A stretch of DNA of 64,000 nucleotides from Microlunatus elymi (lineage in GTDB: Bacteria > Actinomycetota > Actinomycetes > Propionibacteriales > Propionibacteriaceae): contig NZ_CP041692.1 of NCBI RefSeq assembly GCF_007362775.1, positions 806,001 to 870,000 of the forward strand, read 5' to 3'. Positions 61,450-64,000 of the stretch are shown here, one piece after another (the first letter of the stretch is position 1; every line of letters starts with the position of its first letter). The position numbers were made by a program, and so were the translations under genes. The notes below the pieces were generated by a model. That model had not been told where the DNA came from. It saw only the letters and a list, made by a program, of their open reading frames with translations, and did no database searches.

Positions 61450-62891
61450 GCCGCACCCGCCTTCGGTGTCCGGACACGCCGGGACCGTTCCCGTTGCCGG
61501 TCGACCGGTTCCGTCGGGGTGATCAGGACCGCCTGCACGCCTGTCCGAAACCGGGTCGCGACCTGGCGGATCTGATCGTCGGACCAGTAGTCGGCCCGGA
61601 CGCGATCGGTGCTGCCAGTGTCCTCGACCAACCAGCCCACACCCGGCGTCGCCGGACTGATCCGATGCGCCGGGGCGAGCTTGGCCATGCCATCGCCAAG
61701 CACCATCGAGGTTTCCTCGCCCGACCGCAGCCGCAGCGCGACAGTTTGGGTGAACAGCCCGCGCATGCCCACGATTTCCTTGCGCGGGTCCTGGACGAAG
61801 GCGACCACGACGACGCCCAGGGCGCGGCCCTGAGTCAAGATCCGTGCCAGCAGTCGGTCGGCTTCCTTCTTCACCTCCGCCGGGGCGTAGGCGGTCAACG
61901 CGGCCAGCTCGTCGATCACCAACACGTGCAGCGGATCACTCGGCGCCGGTCGGTGTTGCCGAGTCCGGCCGGCCATCGCCTGGCCGCGTTGCTCAGTCAC
62001 CTCGGCCAACGTGGCCAGCACCCGCACCGCCTCATCGGCCGTCCGGGCGAACGCGGAGAACAGGTGGCGGCCGGTGGCCAGCTCGACGCCGGCCTTCAAG
62101 TCCACGCCCCACAACCGAACCAGGTCGGCATGCACAGCCGGAGCCAGGCCACAGCAGATGCCCCACAGCACCGAACCCTTGCCCGATCCCGAAGCGCCGA
62201 CACACAGGGTGTGGCGTCCAGTGATCGGCAATAGCCAATCCCTGCCCGCCTGCGTCCGGCCCAGGCGAACCGTGTCCACCACCAGGCCGTCGGGTTCGGT
62301 TCCGATCGTCGGCGTGATCAACACGTCCCGCATGATCAACTCGATCGCCACCGTCGATCCCGACACCGGCCAACACCGGACCGCGACAGCATCGAAGATC
62401 GAGCCGATCCGTTCCGCGCCGGCCTCCAACTCCGTCACCGTCTGACCCGACCGGGCCCGGATGATCAACTCCATCGCATGACTGGTCGTCCGAACCCTGG
62501 CCAGTCGGGGACAGCGCCACGATTCGGTGATCATCCGCTCACCGGTCAGCGATCGACGCTCCACCCTCCGCCGCTCGGCCAGGTGCGCGTCGCGACAGAC
62601 CGCCTCCCACCGCGAGGTGATCACACGCCGCCACCGAAGCCGCCGCCACGGTCCAGCCGCCAACCGCTCGAACGATCGAGGAGATGCCGCAACCCACGTC
62701 GCGCCGACCAGGCCAGGCGACACACCAACCGCGACCACCACGGCGACCAAGATCAACTCCTGGCTCAGCCACCAGACCGTGACCGCTGTCAGCAACAGCA
62801 AGGCGAGCCAGCACTTGGCCCGAAGCAGCCAACGGCCCAGCCACCGCAACCCCCGAGCCGCGGTGGCTGAACCGACAGTGCTGCCAGTCAT
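61446..62891 (-). CDS. FtsK/SpoIIIE-like DNA transfer ATPase (TraB/TraSA-type)
   Basis: 481 aa. Two N-terminal membrane helices (about 27-46 and 47-66), then a RecA-like motor: Walker A GASGSGKGS (232-240) and Walker B LHVLVIDELAAL (321-332, D327 and E328). In pSAM2-like elements this single protein moves double-stranded DNA between mycelial cells. ATG 62891 overlaps the preceding small gene's stop. Confidence 0.9.
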   Translation of the reverse strand: MTGSTVGSATAARGLRWLGRWLLRAKCWLALLLLTAVTVWWLSQELILVAVVVAVGVSPGLVGATWVAASPRSFERLAAGPWRRLRWRRVITSRWEAVCRDAHLAERRRVERRSLTGERMITESWRCPRLARVRTTSHAMELIIRARSGQTVTELEAGAERIGSIFDAVAVRCWPVSGSTVAIELIMRDVLITPTIGTEPDGLVVDTVRLGRTQAGRDWLLPITGRHTLCVGASGSGKGSVLWGICCGLAPAVHADLVRLWGVDLKAGVELATGRHLFSAFARTADEAVRVLATLAEVTEQRGQAMAGRTRQHRPAPSDPLHVLVIDELAALTAYAPAEVKKEADRLLARILTQGRALGVVVVAFVQDPRKEIVGMRGLFTQTVALRLRSGEETSMVLGDGMAKLAPAHRISPATPGVGWLVEDTGSTDRVRADYWSDDQIRQVATRFRTGVQAVLITPTEPVDRQRERSRRVRTPKAGAA

Positions 62892-63211
62892 GACGCCGCC
62901 AACTCCACCGGGCCGGCGTTCACATGGATGTTCGCTGTCGCCAGCAGCAGATCCGGCACCACCTCAACCACACGCCGCGGGGCCAAGATCGGTGCACCCC
63001 AGAACTGGCCGCCGCAGCTGCACGACCAGGAATCGGCGCTGAAATCGACCCGATGCCCACCGCCTTCCAGCCGCCGGACAGGGCCGACCTGCGAGCACCA
63101 GCGGCACAACACCACGCCGCCAGCGAAGAAGTCGAACCAATGCGCCGAAGCACTCCGCCCGCCGTACCCGCAAAGATCACACCAATACAGCGTCAACTGT
63201 GCGGTGCTCAT
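62888..63211 (-). CDS. small zinc-ribbon-like protein of the AICE
   Basis: 107 aa, unknown. Three CxxC-type pairs (WCDLCG, LCRWC and SCSCGG) suggest one or two metal sites, then VVEVVPDLLLATANIHV. ATG 63211 shares a base with the previous stop (TGATG); a GTG at 63214 is possible. Confidence 0.6.
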   Translation of the reverse strand: MSTAQLTLYWCDLCGYGGRSASAHWFDFFAGGVVLCRWCSQVGPVRRLEGGGHRVDFSADSWSCSCGGQFWGAPILAPRRVVEVVPDLLLATANIHVNAGPVELAAS

Positions 63212-63675
63212 CACGCCGCCCGAGAACCAGAGCCGCCGCTGGCCGACCCACCAGGCTTCTTCGCCTCACCCGGCGCCATGATGTCCTCGGCCTTGAACGA
63301 CCACGCCACCCGCGCACGATCGCGACCCTCACGATCCTTCCCACCGCCGTAATCCACCCACGCCAACGCCGTCAACCCGACGAACTCCACCGGCCGCCAA
63401 GGAGTCCCGGTCGGATTCTCCGGCGGCGTCGGCTGCACCCTCGCTGCCAACTTCACCGTCACCGCCGTATCCCGCTTGCCCGCCTCATCGTCGGCGTCCA
63501 GGACCGTGACCTGCCACAACGGCAGGCCAGTGTCCTTGTCGAGTTGTTGCGGACGTGACCCGTCCTGTCGCTGCGGTGCGGTGAAATCAGCCACCGCCTC
63601 AACCGAGCCCTTCATGTACGCGCCCATCGGGAACACATCACCGTGAGCGACCTTGAACCGCTTCTGCAACGCCAT
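63211..63675 (-). CDS. conserved AICE protein of unknown function
   Basis: 154 aa, first gene of the element operon. VTVLDADDEAGKRDTAVTVKLAARVQP and WRPVEFVGLTALAWVD recur in proteins that start the rep-tra operons of actinobacterial plasmids; the fold could be a small beta barrel. The C-terminus is Gly/Ser-rich. ATG 63675 has GGAAGGG 9 nt upstream. Paired operators lie immediately before it. Confidence 0.6.
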   Translation of the reverse strand: MALQKRFKVAHGDVFPMGAYMKGSVEAVADFTAPQRQDGSRPQQLDKDTGLPLWQVTVLDADDEAGKRDTAVTVKLAARVQPTPPENPTGTPWRPVEFVGLTALAWVDYGGGKDREGRDRARVAWSFKAEDIMAPGEAKKPGGSASGGSGSRAA

Positions 63676-63699
63676 CGTCTTGCCCTTCCACTCGCTGAA

Positions 63700-63747
63700 T
63701 ACAGCACTAACGCTGTACACGCTATACAGCACTCGTGCTGTAGTCAA
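63700..63747 (-). promoter_or_regulatory. AICE operon promoter with paired operators
   Basis: TACAGC-N6-GCTGTA is perfect at 63700-63717 and at 63725-63742, 25 bp apart. On the minus strand TTGACT (63742-63747) is a plausible -35 and TATAGC lies within the second dyad. A repressor such as a KorSA-like GntR protein, not seen in this window, would silence the element. Confidence 0.7.
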
Positions 63748-63829
63748 TGGCTTCGTCGATTCAACTGTGATGTGTCGCGGCCAAGCAGAGAGGGGCCAAA
63801 TTAGGGGCCAGTTGGAGGTGACCGCCGGT

Positions 63830-64000
63830 ATGGTTCCCGCCATGTCTCGCCTTTGGTTCGACACGGAGTTCATTGACGACGGCCGGCGGATCGAGCTGCT
63901 GTCGATCGGGGTGGTTCGCGATGACGGCGCGACGTACTACGCCGAGCCGATCGAAGCGGACCGCGAGGCGGTCAATCCCTGGGTGCGCGAGAACGTGTTG
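63830..64000 (+). CDS. 3'-5' exoribonuclease (Rv2179c-like), N-terminal part
   Basis: About 57 residues before the right edge. LWFDTEFIDDGRRIELLSIGVV has the DEDDh-type first motif (D-x-E) seen in Rv2179c-like exoribonucleases, followed by DDGATYYAEP. ATG 63830 has GGAGGT about 9-10 nt upstream; the in-frame ATG at 63842 would give the more usual family N-terminus. It may be host or element encoded. Confidence 0.8.
   Translation, partial: MVPAMSRLWFDTEFIDDGRRIELLSIGVVRDDGATYYAEPIEADREAVNPWVRENVL

Larger units (their letters stand above)
57212..63829. mobile_element. actinobacterial integrative and conjugative element (AICE) at tRNA-Thr
   Basis: Eight genes in one minus-strand run: integrase, excisionase, RepSA-like initiator, WhiB, HTH protein, FtsK-like transfer ATPase and two small genes, mostly joined by ATGA overlaps. 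This is the pSAM2 type of element, which excises, replicates and moves double-stranded DNA. One end is at the tRNA-Thr 3' end. The other end is not visible: no copy of the tRNA 3' sequence is present by 64000, so the element may extend past the window. Confidence 0.8.

Noticed and set aside
63745-63860. Right attachment site of the AICE
   Set aside because: Only short chance matches to the tRNA-Thr 3' end (for example GGTTCGA near 63854); no convincing repeat of 15 bp or more.

Overview
The window is chromosomal DNA from a high-GC actinobacterium. GTG and TTG starts, ATGA/GTGA overlaps and dense Shine-Dalgarno (SD) operons are common. The gene order (acsA, a tad pilus locus ending in a DUF1998-type DEAD-box helicase, hppA, topA-tmk, holB-ricT, a tRNA-Thr) suggests Propionibacteriales, possibly a Microlunatus-like genus. 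The genus is a guess from gene order and protein flavour, not a database result.

Layout. 1-4 kb: truncated nhaA, a YbjQ-family gene and acsA, all on the minus strand. 4-9.7 kb: a large RND exporter, a pentapeptide-repeat protein, a methyltransferase and a degenerate Fic-like protein. 10.6-20.7 kb: a Tad/Flp pilus locus (ssd/cpaE-like, tadA, tadB, tadC, a small pilin, tadE and tadG-like genes). It is interrupted by about 2.2 kb of decayed DNA and followed by a lipoprotein and a secreted protein. 20.8-28.3 kb: the helicase, a proton-pumping pyrophosphatase, a CPBP protease and a DUF2236 oxygenase-like protein. 28.5-31.5 kb: an iron-siderophore ABC importer (two permeases and an ATPase) under an IdeR/DtxR-type iron box that overlaps the first start codon. 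32-34.6 kb: a blaI/blaR1-like pair, joined by an 18-bp minisatellite, and a PAP2 phosphatase that has the same operator motif in its promoter. 34.6-41.2 kb: a DMT-like transporter, a universal stress protein, a TetR-regulated ABC exporter operon flanked by two related palindromes, and a methyltransferase. 41.3-49 kb: topA, a CYTH/CHAD-like gene, tmk, a divergent TetR/membrane-protein pair and holB. 49-57 kb: a long structured leader, an rpf-like gene, a repeat mosaic, a frameshifted DUF559-like gene, ricT, a secreted hydrolase and an oligopeptide-binding lipoprotein. 57.1-63.8 kb: an actinobacterial integrative and conjugative element (AICE) next to tRNA-Thr(CGT), encoding integrase, excisionase, a RepSA-like initiator, a WhiB protein, an HTH protein, an FtsK-like transfer ATPase and two small genes behind a paired operator. 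The window ends in a 3'-5' exoribonuclease gene.

The most unusual material lies between genes. It includes several families of palindromic and tandem repeats, gene fragments inside the tad locus, repeat-derived codons inside the helicase gene, clusters of DnaA-box-like sites, a frequent TTGATCATG word, and the repeat array that keeps ATGA overlaps at both ends of the blaI-M56 junction.
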